Part shown: piece by piece, positions 46,981-58,805 of the stretch | Numbering within the stretch: position 1 is the stretch's first letter | Layout: every line of letters begins with the position of its first letter | Assembly (NCBI GenBank): GCA_028641055.1 | Contig: CM054060.1 | Location: 315,213,682 to 315,277,681 of the forward strand | Length of the DNA stretch: 64,000 bases | DNA from: Alopecurus myosuroides | Taxonomy: Eukaryota > Streptophyta > Magnoliopsida > Poales > Poaceae | Reading direction: 5' to 3' | Position numbers and translations under genes: made by a program | The notes under the pieces: generated by a model | What the model was told of the DNA's origin: nothing | Seen by the model: only the letters and a program-made list of their open reading frames with translations | Database searches by the model: none

Positions 46981-48594
46981 TGATACGTCATAAAAGTATT
47001 CTTAATCTCTGATGTTCTATGTTGTTTTCATGTTATTTCCCAAATGCTTGATATACACTTTATGTAATTTTTATCGATTTTAGGGACTAACCTATAAACA
47101 AGATGCCACCGAGCCAGTTCCCTGTTTTCTGTTGTTTTTAGTTTTAGAAAAGTTGTTCCGGAAATATTCTCGGAATTGGAAAATTCAAAGCCCAGAAGTC
47201 TTAGAATCCCGGAAGGTTCCATGGAGTCCCCAAGAGACCCGGAGAGGGGCCACAGGGGGGCCACACCATAGGGCGGCGCCCCTGGCCGCATCTAAGGGTG
47301 GTCTGGGGCCCCCCAGGTGCCCTCTTCCATCGCTCTTTCTCCTATATAATCGCCCCGATATATCAACCCTAGAAATATACCACTTTTTCCCGAGAAACAC
47401 TCGTGGCCTCCTTCATCGTCATCCCGAGATAGAGAGGGTTCTGGAGCTCTCCCCGGCACCCTGTCGGGAGGGAAATTAGTCACCGGAGGGGTCTACACCA
47501 CCATGCCCTCCTCTGAAGTGATGCGTGAGTAGTTCATCCATGGACTACGGGTCCACAGTATCTATATGGTTGTCACCTCCACTTTATGCCTCATGTTTAG
47601 ATCTCATGAGCTGCCTCACATGATCGAGATCATCTTTATGTAATGCTACATGTTGTGTTTGCTGGGATCCCATGAATGTTGAATGCTATGTCTTTTGATT
47701 ATCAATCTATCATGTTATCTTCATGCATATGATATTTATGATCTTGCATGCTCTTTGTTATTAGTAGATGCTCGGTCCAAGTAGATGCTAGTAACTCCAA
47801 AAGGGACTATTTATGATCGATAGTGGGATCATGCCTCCTTTGCATCTGTGCTCAAGTGACAGAAACATGACAGATGGAGGATGTGTTGTTGCCATTAGGG
47901 AGAAAACAACAATGATTTGTCTAAGGATGTTTCTATTGTTTACATTATACACTTTCCTTACTACGATTATCTGTTGTCTGCAACTTAATACCCAACGTTT
48001 GTTCGGATGGTATTAGGAGGGTGGATTATTAGTCATAGATGCAGTTGGACGACGATCTACGTATCTTGTTGTAATGCCCGCATGAATCACATAGTAATAT
48101 TTATATCTTGCATACGCACTACAGTGCAGCCTTCATTTCTGTCAATTCCCCAGCTGTAATTTGTTCATCACACATGTTATTTATCTTTCACGGAGCGACA
48201 CCACTAGAGAACTGTGGACCCCGATCCATTTTCCTCATACTGATAATACACAGACTGCTTCCACTGTTTTCACACTTCTGCTACTGTTTTCATATTGTTC
48301 TCATATTGTTTTCCACACCATACGCTTAACCTCTTTATGTTTAGCAAAACCGGTGAGATTGACAACCTCGCTGATTCGTTGGGGAAAAGTGATTTGATTG
48401 TGTTATGTAGGTTCCACGTTGCTGCTGAACCGGTAATGCGCCCTACCATCTCAGCTGCATCAACCTTCCGAAGGTACTCCTTCCTCCTACTGGTTGATTC
48501 AACCTTGGTTTCTTTTCTGGGGGAAAACTTGCTGCTGCACTCTTCACACCTTTCGCTTGGGGTCTCCCAATGAGCGTGTGTCCACACTCCAACA
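46981..48594 (+). repeat. 5' LTR (1614 bp)
   Basis: TGATACGTC start, CCAACA end. TATA box TATATAAT at 47343-47350. Matches 55125-56760 with many point changes. Confidence 0.9.
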
Positions 48595-48807
48595 AGCTTT
48601 TCTGGCGCCGTTGCCGGAGATCACAAAGTCATCAAGAAGCAACCACTCCCTCGTCAATAGCTTTTCTGGCGCCGTTGCCGGGGAGGAAGAGAATTTCTGC
48701 AAGGGGAGTCTCTCACTTCAATCTCTTTACTTTGTTTTTAGTTTTGCTTAGTTTATTTTATTTTATGTTGTTTGCTCCTCTATAACAAACACACAATAAA
48801 ATTAGTT
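47320..48807 (+). repeat. Tandem duplication, copy 1 (1488 bp)
   Basis: Starts CCCTCTTCCATCGCTC inside the LTR, runs through the LTR end, both PBS motifs and part of the leader, and ends AAAATTAGTT. Confidence 0.95.
48603..48684 (+). other. Two tRNA-Asp primer-binding motifs (copy 1)
   Basis: TGGCGCCGTTGCCGG at 48603-48617 and TGGCGCCGTTGCCGGGGA at 48667-48684. The second is the longer match; the first is placed correctly next to the LTR end. Confidence 0.9.
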
Positions 48808-50295
48808 CCCTCTTCCATCGCTCTTTCTCCTATATAATCGCCCCGATATATCAACCCTAGAAATATACCACTTTTTCCCGAGAAACACTCGTGGCCTCCT
48901 TCATCCTCATCCCGAGATCGAGAGGGTTCTGGAGCTCTCCCCGGCACCCTGTCGGGAGGGAAATTAGTCACCGGAGGGGTCTACACCACCATGCCCTCCT
49001 CTGAAGTGATGCGTGAGTAGTTCATCCATGGACTACGGGTCCACAGTATCTATATGGTTGTCACCTCCACTTTATGCCTCATGTTTAGATCTCATGAGCT
49101 GCCTCACATGATCGAGATCATCTTTATGTAATGCTACATGTTGTGTTTGTTGGGATCCCATGAATGTTGAATGCTATGTCTTTTGATTATCAATCTATCA
49201 TGTTATCTTCATGCATATGATATTTATGATCTTGCATGCTCTTTGTTATTAGTAGATGCTCAGTCCAAGTAGATGCTAGTAACTCCAAAAGGGACTATTT
49301 ATGATCGATAGTGGGATCATGCCTCCTTTGCATCTGTGCTCAAGTGACAGAAACATGACAGATGGAGGATGTGTTGTTGCCATTAGGGAGAAAACAACAA
49401 TGATTTGTCTAAGGATGTTTCTATTGTTTACATTATACACTTTCCTTACTACGATTATCTGTTGTCTGCAACTTAATACCCAACGTTTGTTCGGATGGTA
49501 TTAGGAGGGTGGATTATTAGTCATAGATGCAGTTGGACGACGATCTACGTATCTTGTTGTAATGCCCGCATGAATCACATAGTAATCTTTATGTCTTGCA
49601 TACGCACTACAGTGCAGCCTTCATTTCTGTCAATTCCCCAGCTGTAATTTGTTCATCACACATGTTATTTATCTTTCACGGAGCGACACCACTAGAGAAC
49701 TGTGGACCCCGATCCATTTTCCTCATACTGATAATACACAGACTGCTTCCACTGTTTTCACACTTCTGCTACTGTTTTCATATTGTTCTCATATTGTTTT
49801 CCACACCATACGCTTAACCTCTTTATGTTTAGCAAAACCGGTGAGATTGAAAACCTCGCTGATTCGTTGGGGAAAAGTGATTTGATTGTGTTATGTAGGT
49901 TCCACGTTGCTGCTGAACCGGTAATGCGCCCTACCATCTCAGCTGCATCAACCTTCCGAAGGTACTCCTTCCTCCTACTGGTTGATTCAACCTTGGTTTC
50001 TTTTCTGGGGGAAAACTTGCTGCTTCACTCTTCACACCTTTCGCTTGGGGTCTCCCAATGAGCGTGTGTCCACACTCCAACAAGCTTTTCTGGCGCCGTT
50101 GCCGGAGATCACAAAGTCATCAAGAAGCAACCACTCCCTCGTCAATAGCTTTTCTGGCGCCGTTGCCGGGGAGGAAGAGAATTTCTGCAAGGGGAGTCTC
50201 TCACTTCAATCTCTTTACTTTGTTTTTAGTTTTGCTTAGTTTATTTTATTTTATGTTGTTTGCTTCTCTATAACAAACACACAATAAAATTAGTT
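48808..50295 (+). repeat. Tandem duplication, copy 2 (1488 bp)
   Basis: Same length as copy 1, with about nine mismatches by eye and no indel. It brings a second TATA box (48831-48838) and a second LTR end. Confidence 0.95.
50091..50172 (+). other. Two tRNA-Asp primer-binding motifs (copy 2)
   Basis: 50091-50105 and 50155-50172, exactly 1488 bases from the first pair. Confidence 0.9.
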
Positions 50296-50339
50296 CTTAT
50301 TCTAGTTGTAGTTTTTATCCTGTTTTTAATCTTGCTAAA

Positions 50340-52421
50340 ATGACTACTCCTTAGAACACTAAGTTGTGTGACTTCACTAGCACGAACAACAATGATTTAA
50401 TTAGCACACCTATTGCTCCACCTGCTCCTACTGCTGATTTTTATGAGATTAAGCCTGCACTACTAAATCTTGTTATGAGAGAGCAATTTTCTGGTATTAG
50501 TAATGATGATGCTGCTGCCCATCTTAATAATTTTGTTGAACTGTGTGAGATGCAAAAATATAAATATGTAGATTGAGATATCATTAAACTAAAATTGTTT
50601 CCTTTCTCTTTGAGAGGAAGAGCTAAAGAATGGTTGCTATGTTTGCCTAGAAATAGTATTGATTCTTGGACTAAGTGTAAAGATGCTTTCATTGGAAAAT
50701 ATTATCCTCCTGCTAAGATTATATCTTTAAGAAGCAGCATTATGAATTTTAAGCAACTTGATAATGAGCATGTTGCTAAATCTTGGGAAAGAACGAAATC
50801 TTTAGTAAATAATTGTCCCACTCATGGACTGACTCCTTGGATGATCATCCAAACCTTTTATGCAGGGCTGAATTTTCTTCAAGAAACCTTCTAGATTCAG
50901 CTGCTAGAGGAACCTTTATGTCCATGACCTTGGGGGCAGCAACAAAGCTTCTTGATAATATGATGGTAAATTATTCTGAATGGCATACTGAGAGAACTAC
51001 AACTGGTAAGAAGGTAAATTCTGTTGAAGAAACCTCCTCTTTGAGTGATAGACTTGATGCTATAATGTCTATGCTTGTTAATGGTCGTGCTCCTATTGAT
51101 TCAAACAATGTTCCTTTAGCCTCTTTGGTTGCTCAAGAAGAGCATGTTGATGTGAACTTTATTGAAAATAATAATTTCAATAATGATGCTTATAGGAATA
51201 ATTTGGGTAGCAATAATTATAGGCCATATCCTCCTAATAATAATAATGCTTATGGTAATTCTTATAACAGCAAAAAAATTGTACCCTCTGATCTTGAGAA
51301 CATGCTTAAAAAATTTATTAGTGCACAAACTGCTTTCAATAAATCTGTTGAGGAAAAATTTGGCAAAATTGATGTTCTTGCTTCTAAAGTTGATAGCCTT
51401 GCTCTTGATGTTGATTTTATGAAACTATAAGTTATGCCTCATGATGTTAAAGAAATCAAAACCTTGAATGCCATCCGAATTTGAATTGATGATAATGTTA
51501 GGATGTTAGCTAAATTGCATGCTAGATGGGAAAGAGAAGATGAAATAGATAGAAAGAATAATATAACTAATGTTTGCACCATTACCACCACCAGTAAAAC
51601 TGAAGCCTCTCATGCTAGTAAACCTTCTACTATCAATGGTAAAGTAATTGGTTTTTGCAATATTCCAATTTCTGCTATTAAAAATGCAAAATTGCCTGAA
51701 ACTGCTAACAATGCTCCTCATAATAGTGCTAATTTTTTTTAGAAACATGAGAGACAATGGTGCCATTACCTTTGATAAAAGTGATATTAATTTTTATGAT
51801 TGCGACATAACTGAAGTGATTAAGTTTTTACAAAATCTTGCTAGTTGTCCTAATGCTAGTGCTATGAATATGGCTTTCACAAAACATATTACAAATGCTC
51901 TCATGCAAATAAGAGAGGATGAATTAAGATGTGAAGCCTCTATCCCTAGGAAGTTAGATGATGGGATAGAACATATCATTAAAATTAAAGTGAATGATTT
52001 TAATAGCAATTCTCTATGTGATCTTGGTGCAAGTATCTCTATTATGCGTAAAAGACTTTATGATATTCTTGATTTTCCACCTTTGGAACCCTGTTATTTG
52101 GATGTTCGTCTTATTGATAATCATAGAAAGAAACCTTTGGGGAGAGTTGACAATGTTATTATCATGGTTAATAATAATCTTGTCTCCGTTGATTTTGTTG
52201 TCTTGAATATTGAATGCAATGCTTCTTGTCCAATTGTTTTGGGAAGACCTTTTCTTAGAACTGTTGGTGCTGTTATTGATATGAAAGAGGGGAATATTAA
52301 ATTTCCATTCCCACTCAAGAATGGTATGGAACACTTTACTATAAATATAATGAAGTTTCCTTTTGATTCTATTATTCCAACTCATTACAATTTAAATGCC
52401 TCTTCACTTGAAAACACGTGA
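50340..52421 (+). pseudogene. Gag-protease polyprotein of the Athila-like element, broken
   Basis: Close relative of the intact 671 aa protein at 39085-41100. ATG 50340 is followed by a stop at 50352-50354, another at 50574-50576, a frameshift near 50875, stops at 51428-51430 and near 51483, and a frameshift at an eight-T run near 51732-51739. Gag core: FPFSLRGRAKEWLL near 50600; LLDSAARGTFMSMT near 50890. Protease: CDLGASISIM (Asp codon 52020-52022) and IVLGRPFLRTVGAVIDM near 52230-52290. Ends ASSLENT at TGA 52419-52421. No zinc knuckle, no RT. Confidence 0.9.
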
Positions 52422-55090
52422 ATCCACTTTTCTAGGCCTAGCTAAAAGGCGTTAAAGAAAAGCACTTCTTGGGAGATAGCCCATGGTTCTATTTTTTCTT
52501 TGTTTTTCTATAATTTATTTGATTCAAGGCGATATATACTTATTTATAAAATCCTTTGTATATTTATTTTCATGTATTAGTTGTGCCAAGTAAAGTTTCT
52601 GACAAAAGTTGGAGTTGGTTTTGGGATTTCTGCGCAGGAAACAGATTTCTGCTGTCCACCGTAAAAAATCGTGAAAAATACAGAATGACCCGAAATTCTT
52701 TGTGATTATTCCTCATCTAATTCAGAAACTTTTTTGTTCTTTAAGTTTTTTTATTTGAGCAGTGTAAGTTCCCCTAAAAAATTCATCTTTACAGATTGTT
52801 CTGATTTTGGCAGATTCTGCCATTTTTCTTGCATTTGCTCTTTTACGATGTCAAGTGGATTTCTTTGCTTCACAAAACATCAGTGGATGTATCTAATGTT
52901 TAAGAGTATCAATAGCACTTGTGCCCATACAGACCCCATGTATTTGTTTTATTGTTGCACTAACCCTCTAGCGAATTACTCTTTGAATGTGGTGTGAACG
53001 AAGTTTTCAAGGGTCAAGATAAGAGGTGATATATGTGATCAAGAAGAGTGCAAGGTCAAAGCTTGGGATGGCCCCGTGGTTCATCCTAGAAAATATTAAG
53101 AAGACTCAAGCATCTAAGCTTGGGGATTCCCAAGGCATCCCCTTCTTCATCAACCATTTATCAGGTCACTTCTAGTGAAACTATATTTTTATTTGGTCAA
53201 ATCATATGAAATTTACTTGGAGCGTCTGTTATTTTTCGCTTTGTTTTCTTTTTGTTTTTCTTGCTGAAATAATATCATTGGAACCTAGAATCCTTGTTTG
53301 GGATAGAGACACGCTCCGCTTTTTCGTTTGAATACTCGTTATGCTCGTATTCTTAGTTTTTTCTTCTAGCTGCTGCGAAAATTCTTGTTTAGCTCTTGTT
53401 TTCATTGCATCTCTTATTCACAAATATTAGTTTTAGTAGTGTTATTTGAGTACTCTCATGCTTGCTTGCTGTATCATTTAAAGAGTTTTTGTTAAAACAT
53501 ATTTTGTATGGTGCTTGTTGGGAAAAGAAACGGCTACATTTGGTAAAATTATAAACGATGCAAATAGAAGCTTGTATGGACTGTGGCTAGACGTTTTAAT
53601 ATCATGCTAGATGTTATTTTAATTATAAATCCTAGTGGTTATTGATTATCATGATTTGTCTCAAACAGCTGAGAGTGTTTAATGTTCCATTGAAACAATC
53701 ATGAGTTGTTCTTGTCATATTGAAGCATAAATTTGTGGTGTTCTCCTTTGAATGTTTTATTTGGTTGACTTGGCGCATGCTCACACCCTGTTTATGAATA
53801 CGAACAAGTCACTAATAGACTCCATGATCATTTAGTTTTTTTACTTTTGGTACCACTTATGCTTTGATTAATGATGTTTATGTCGCTATCCAGGATTATG
53901 CCCATTATTGCTCTCTTGATTTGTCGCTCCCAGTCTTTTGCTAGCCTCCACCTATACTGAGTATGAGATCTACTCGTGCAATCAAACTCCCAACAACCAA
54001 AGTATGCCAAATGTGTCCACCATACCTACCTACATGTGGTAATTAACTGCCAGTCCAAGTAAATTTCTCATGTGCTACCTTTAAAACTTTCAAAATTACT
54101 CTTGTTTTGTGCTCATGTTTTTGGTCATGAGGACGTAAATAGAGAATCTTTATCTCACTTGTTGATTGGATTTCACACCCTGGACTAGTGGCTTCATCCG
54201 CTTATCCAATTGATAGAAGCACTGGCAGCGGGGTGCCCAGCCCCAAATTAATACAAACAAATTCTCTTCACTATTTTTGTCCCTCATTTATCAGTCAAAG
54301 CATAATTGTGTAAACAAAAGAGAAAGAGGGATGACCTTCTACACCAGTTCCGTCCTTCATGTGGGAGCCGCTCTTGTGAAGCCTAGTTGGCTTGTGACGT
54401 ACTGTATTTTATGTTTACCATTCGTTGACATTAGCATACACCTCCCTAAAAATAGACACTCCTCCACGGTATGTGATTGTTGGCAGGCTTTCGAGGATTC
54501 GGTTAGCCATTGTTTGTGTAAGATCGATGGGAGGGGTGTCAAACATTTTATACCCCTATTTATTAAAATAAAAACTGTAGCACATGAGTGATCCATGCTT
54601 CCCTCTGTGAAGGGCCTTTCTTTTACTTTCTATGTTGAGTCTCCATCTTCTAACTTTATGCACAGTTGAGAGAGCATAGTTGCCATTCGAATTTTAATTT
54701 GCATTTGTCCAAGAAACATTATTAATTGATTCATGATGTGTTATTGCTTTCTCTCAGATTATTTGTTCTAGTCTTCCTCGTAAACGTTGAAGGTGTCCTG
54801 GCATTTATGTTTTGCCCCACTCTTAAGGACTAGTGAAATATCACTTTGCCATGCTTACTCTATACTTGAACCAAACGTATAACTTTTGATGCATTGTTAT
54901 TCATGATCTATTATTTGTGTTACTCCTCATGATGCAAGGTGATTTCTATGCGTTATTATTAAAGTTTTATTTAGCATGCTCATGCTTAAGTTCTATGATC
55001 TCAACTTACATTTGCTTTTACATATTAATGATCAAGTTCATGTTGATAGCATGTCACCTCAGAAATTATGTGTTTTTTGTCATTTACCTA
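52422..55090 (+). other. 3' non-coding interior of the Athila-like element
   Basis: No gene: open frames (for example 52734-52997, 54277-54591) show no known motif. The part 53920-54600 is shared with 26640-27200 of the element at 19477-29061, including GTGCCCAGCCCCAAATTAAT and TTATCAGTCAAAGCATAATT words. Confidence 0.65.
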
Positions 55091-55124
55091 CTCGAGGACG
55101 AGTAGGAACTAAGCTTGGGGATGT
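55091..55124 (+). other. GAGGACGAG box and polypurine tract
   Basis: CTCGAGGACGAG (55091-55102), then AAGCTTGGGGATGT (55111-55124) against the LTR. The second is the likely plus-strand primer. Confidence 0.75.
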
Positions 55125-56760
55125 TGATACGTCATAAACGTATCCTTAAAATATGATGTTCCATGTTGTTTTCATGTTATTTCCCACATGTTTGCTATAC
55201 ACTTAATGTCATTTTTATCGATTTTAGGGACTAACCTATTAACAAGATGCCATAGAGCCAGTTCCCTGTTTTCTGCTGTTTTTAGTTTCAGAAAAGTTGT
55301 TTTGGAAATATTCTCGGAATTGGAAAATTCGAAGCCTGGAAGGCTTAGAATTCCCGAAGGTTCCACGGAGTCCCGAAGAGACCCGGAGAGGGGCCACAGG
55401 GGGCACACCATAGGGCGGCGCCCCCCTGGCCGCGTCTGGAGTGGTCTAGTCCCCCAGGTGCCATGTGCCATCGCTCTTTCGCCTATATAATCCCACCGAT
55501 ATATCAACCCTAGAAATATATCACTTTTTCCCGAGAAACACCCGAGGCCGCCGTCATCCTCATGCCGAGATCGGAAGGGTTATGGAGCTCTCCCTGGCAC
55601 CCTTCCGGGAGGGGAATTCATCACCGCAGGGGTCTACACCACCATGCCCTCCTCCGAAGTGATGCGTGAGTAGTTCATCCCTGGACTACGGGTCCATAGC
55701 AGTAGCTAGATGGTTGTCGCCTCCACTTCATGCCTCATCTTTAGATCTCGTGAGCTTCCTCACATGATCGAGATCGTCTTTATGTAATGCTACATGTTGT
55801 GTTTGCTGGGATCTGATGAATGTTGAATGTTATGTCTTTTGATTATCAATCTATCATGTTATCTTCATGCATATGTTATTTATGATCTTGCATGCTCTCC
55901 GTTATTAGTAGATTCTCTCGTCAAGTAGATTCTAGTAACTCTAAGAGGGAGTATTTTTGCTCGATAGTCGGTTCATGCCTCCTTTGCATTTGTGCTCGAG
56001 TGACAGAAACGTGAAGGATGGAGGATGTGTTGTTTCCATTAGGGAGAAAACTACAATGCTTTGTCAAAGGATGATTCTATTGTTTACATTACACACTTTG
56101 CTTACTACGATTATCTGTTGCTTGCAACTTAATACCCAACAATTGCTCGGAAGATATTCGGAGGGTGGATTATTAGTCATAGATGCAGTTGGATGACGGT
56201 CTATGTATCTTGTTGTAATGCCCGCATAAATCACATAGTAATCTTTATGTCTTGAATATGCACTATGGTGCAGCCTTCATTTGTGTCAATTGCCCAGCTG
56301 TAATTTGTTCACCACACATGTTATTTATCTTTCACGGAGAGACACCACTAGTGAACTGTGGACCCGGTCCATTTTCCTCATAATGATAATACACACACTA
56401 CTTCCACTGTTTTCATGCTGCTGCTACTATTTTCATGATGTTCTCATATTGTTTTCCGCACCATACGTTTAACCTCTTTGTGTTCAGCAAAACCGGTGAG
56501 ATTGACAAAATCACCGCTTCATTGGGGTAAAGTGATTTGATTGTGTTGTGTAGGTTCCATGTTGATTGTGTTGTGTAAAGTGATTTCATTGGGGTAAAGT
56601 GATTTTCCCTACCATCTCAGATGCATCAACCTTCTGAAGTTACCCCTTCCTCCTATTGGTTGATTCAACCTTGGTTTCTTTTCTGAGGGAAAACTTGTTG
56701 CTGCACTATTCACACCTTTCCCTAGGGGTCTCCCAACGAGCATGCGTCCACACTCCATCA
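55125..56760 (+). repeat. 3' LTR (1636 bp)
   Basis: TGATACGTCATAAACGTATC start, CCATCA end, then the TSD ATCAC. TATA box TATATAAT at 55484-55491. A local repeat of TTGTGTTGTGTA and TTCATTGGGGTAAAGTGATT words near 56520-56605 is not in the 5' LTR. Confidence 0.92.
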
Positions 56761-56765
56761 ATCAC

Positions 56766-58277
56766 TACAAACTCAAACCTTGACATTGTCCTAGCCAACT
56801 TGGTTAAACTCATTTTTCTATGTTAGTTGCTTTGTATGATTTCTTCACTTGCATGTTTGATTGTATGGATCCTTGTTTTATTGTGCTTTCAATGTATATA
56901 TTATACAGAGAGCAACGATCTTTTTGAAGAGTGTGATTTCGTCACCAACTTCAACAAGGAAAGTAACACACCATCCATTCACCCATTATTTTCTATATGC
57001 ATTAATGGATTTTTGAGTAGTATGCACGATAGGAAATTATACTAAATTATATTATACTATTATCCTAGTAGTGTGTAGCCACCTACTTTTGAACCTGGTT
57101 ATTTTGTAGCCATCAAGCTTAGTTTTTTCTTACCTTGCTTATATATTGGTGTTTTTACTAAGTTGTTGATGAAAAACTTAATATAACCACAATGAACCAC
57201 CTGGGTGGATTTGGCAGTGCAAGGTTGTTGATAGTTGAGTGTCCCTCAGAGCCTTTAATCTCCTAAGGTGTTTAGTTGAGGAATGCCACCCAGGAACCAA
57301 GTGATTATGATGTCCCCCAAGTTTAGATTGCATCTAGTGCATCCTTTTGACATATGGGCTCTGTCTTGATCAACTAAGTTGTGAGAGTTCAGCTTGGGCT
57401 TGACAAGCAAATGTAGCATAATTATAGGTGGAACAGGTCTTGCCATTGGGTTGAATTCTTGCTTCTAAAGGATCTCGTCTCAATCCTCTCCTTTCTTTGA
57501 TGCATTCCGGGTGTATAGGTTGTTTGGGCTAATTGAAGACAAGAGATGAAAGTGCACAAACTCTACAGAGTCAACAAACTAAGATCTTAGTCGTGTCCCT
57601 GGTTATGGACAACTTCGAGCAGATGGACAAGGATGGACGTAAGAGTCACATCACCATTTTCAATAAGTAAAACTTGACCAAGTGAACAGTAGTTGTGGTG
57701 CTTGGATTTCAGTCCAATGATGCCACTCTTTGAAAAGAAAAGTTTGTTTTACAAAATTGATAGGAGAAAATTGGCTATATGCAAACTTAGCCAAACACTC
57801 CACTCAACCAGATAAGATTGTAGTATTAGTCTTGCCATTTATATCCACCATAGTGTTACTTGCCAATACATTAAAATTTATTGAACCCCTTGTGGCTGCA
57901 TATTCCATCCTAGAGATGAATCTGAAGACGAGTGAGGATTTCGTTTAGAATCTCTAGTCTATTGCCAACATGTTTTTCCTGTGGCACATGAACAAGATGA
58001 GTCTCATTGTTGTTTTATGTTTCCGTTGTAATACTTTGTATCCTGCTAGTCTTCTATGACTACGAAAGTTGTAATGTTATTTTCTGAAGACTAGATCGTG
58101 CGGTGTAATAGAATTTGACGCATTTGCATGATATTTCATTTTGTACCGTGGTGCTAGACGGCGGACTTGTAAAGCCACCTAAAGACGCTTTACGCCAAAT
58201 CATTCCGGATTAATTGATCCAGGGACTAGCACAATAACACATGTGTTCTTACATTATTTAAATTTGGGAATGCTACA
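56766..58277 (+). repeat. LARD LTR, second part
   Basis: Continuation of 43807-46980. It is the reverse complement, by eye, of about 8202-9760 of the minus LARD and ends ATGCTACA just before the PBS. No gene. Confidence 0.85.
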
Positions 58278-58805
58278 AAATGGTATCAGAGCACTATGTT
58301 GCATGTAGGACACGGGACCTTAGGTTTGGCTAAACCCTTTCGATCATGTTATTACTTTCTTTGAGTATTTTGGATCCTAGGGGCATAGTGAGATGAAGCG
58401 AATTGGACAAATATTATATGTCCACGGACATGAGACAGATTGGCTTGCGGGTGTCATCCCTTCTCACTATAGTGAATATCCAATCTACAATAAGATGTTA
58501 ATATTTTGTTGATCACCATAGAAATGAGACTTAATATTTTTAAGTATTTTATTCATCATGTACATTCCTAATCCTTCTCATATTTTCTCATCTATTATTC
58601 ACCTTCAAAAATATCTTCTCTTGTTCTAGATGACCATACCATGGAGTGTAAGAAATATTGTCACCATATGGAGGCCTACACTCAAGATAAGAAAAACTTA
58701 GACTTCACAACAATCAAGAACACCTCAATACATTGAGAGAAGAATTTGAAGAAACTTAAGAAGATAGATGAGACCCCCAATCTAGTTACTTAGTTGTGAA
58801 GGGTA
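58278..58805 (+). other. LARD PBS and interior start
   Basis: TGGTATCAGAGC at 58281-58292 (tRNA-iMet). The remaining interior has no recognisable gene. It ends at the copia insertion; GGGTA (58801-58805) is the likely left target-site copy. Confidence 0.75.

Larger units (their letters stand above)
46981..56760 (+). mobile_element. Athila-like gypsy element without pol, complete (9.8 kb)
   Basis: 5' LTR 46981-48594, a 1488 bp tandem duplication covering the LTR 3' part and leader, broken gag-pro 50340-52421, long non-coding 3' interior, PPT, 3' LTR 55125-56760. Target-site duplication ATCAC at 46976-46980 and 56761-56765, perfect. tRNA-Asp PBS motifs. No RT or integrase found. Inserted in the plus-strand LARD LTR. 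Confidence 0.92.
43807..58805 (+). mobile_element. LARD-like element, plus-strand copy, interrupted twice
   Basis: 5' LTR 43807-46980 plus 56766-58277, PBS 58281-58292, and 528 bases of interior to 58805, where a copia element begins. The LTR starts TGTAACATCC and sums to 4686 bp, matching the 4676 bp of the minus copy. The text is clearly related but more diverged than the two LTRs of the minus copy are from each other, so it may be another subfamily. The 3' part lies beyond the window. Confidence 0.85.

Noticed and set aside
47813..50273. Identical small proteins in pairs, looking like duplicated genes
   Set aside because: They are translations of LTR and leader text inside the 1488-bp tandem duplication; the 3' LTR copy has them altered or broken.
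52734..52997. Small Cys/Ser/Phe-rich protein with possible signal peptide
   Set aside because: No family resemblance, within the 3' non-coding interior of a retroelement; no promoter of its own seen.
54277..54591. 104-codon open frame as a gene
   Set aside because: It lies in the non-coding module shared with 26640-27200, where the frame is not kept.
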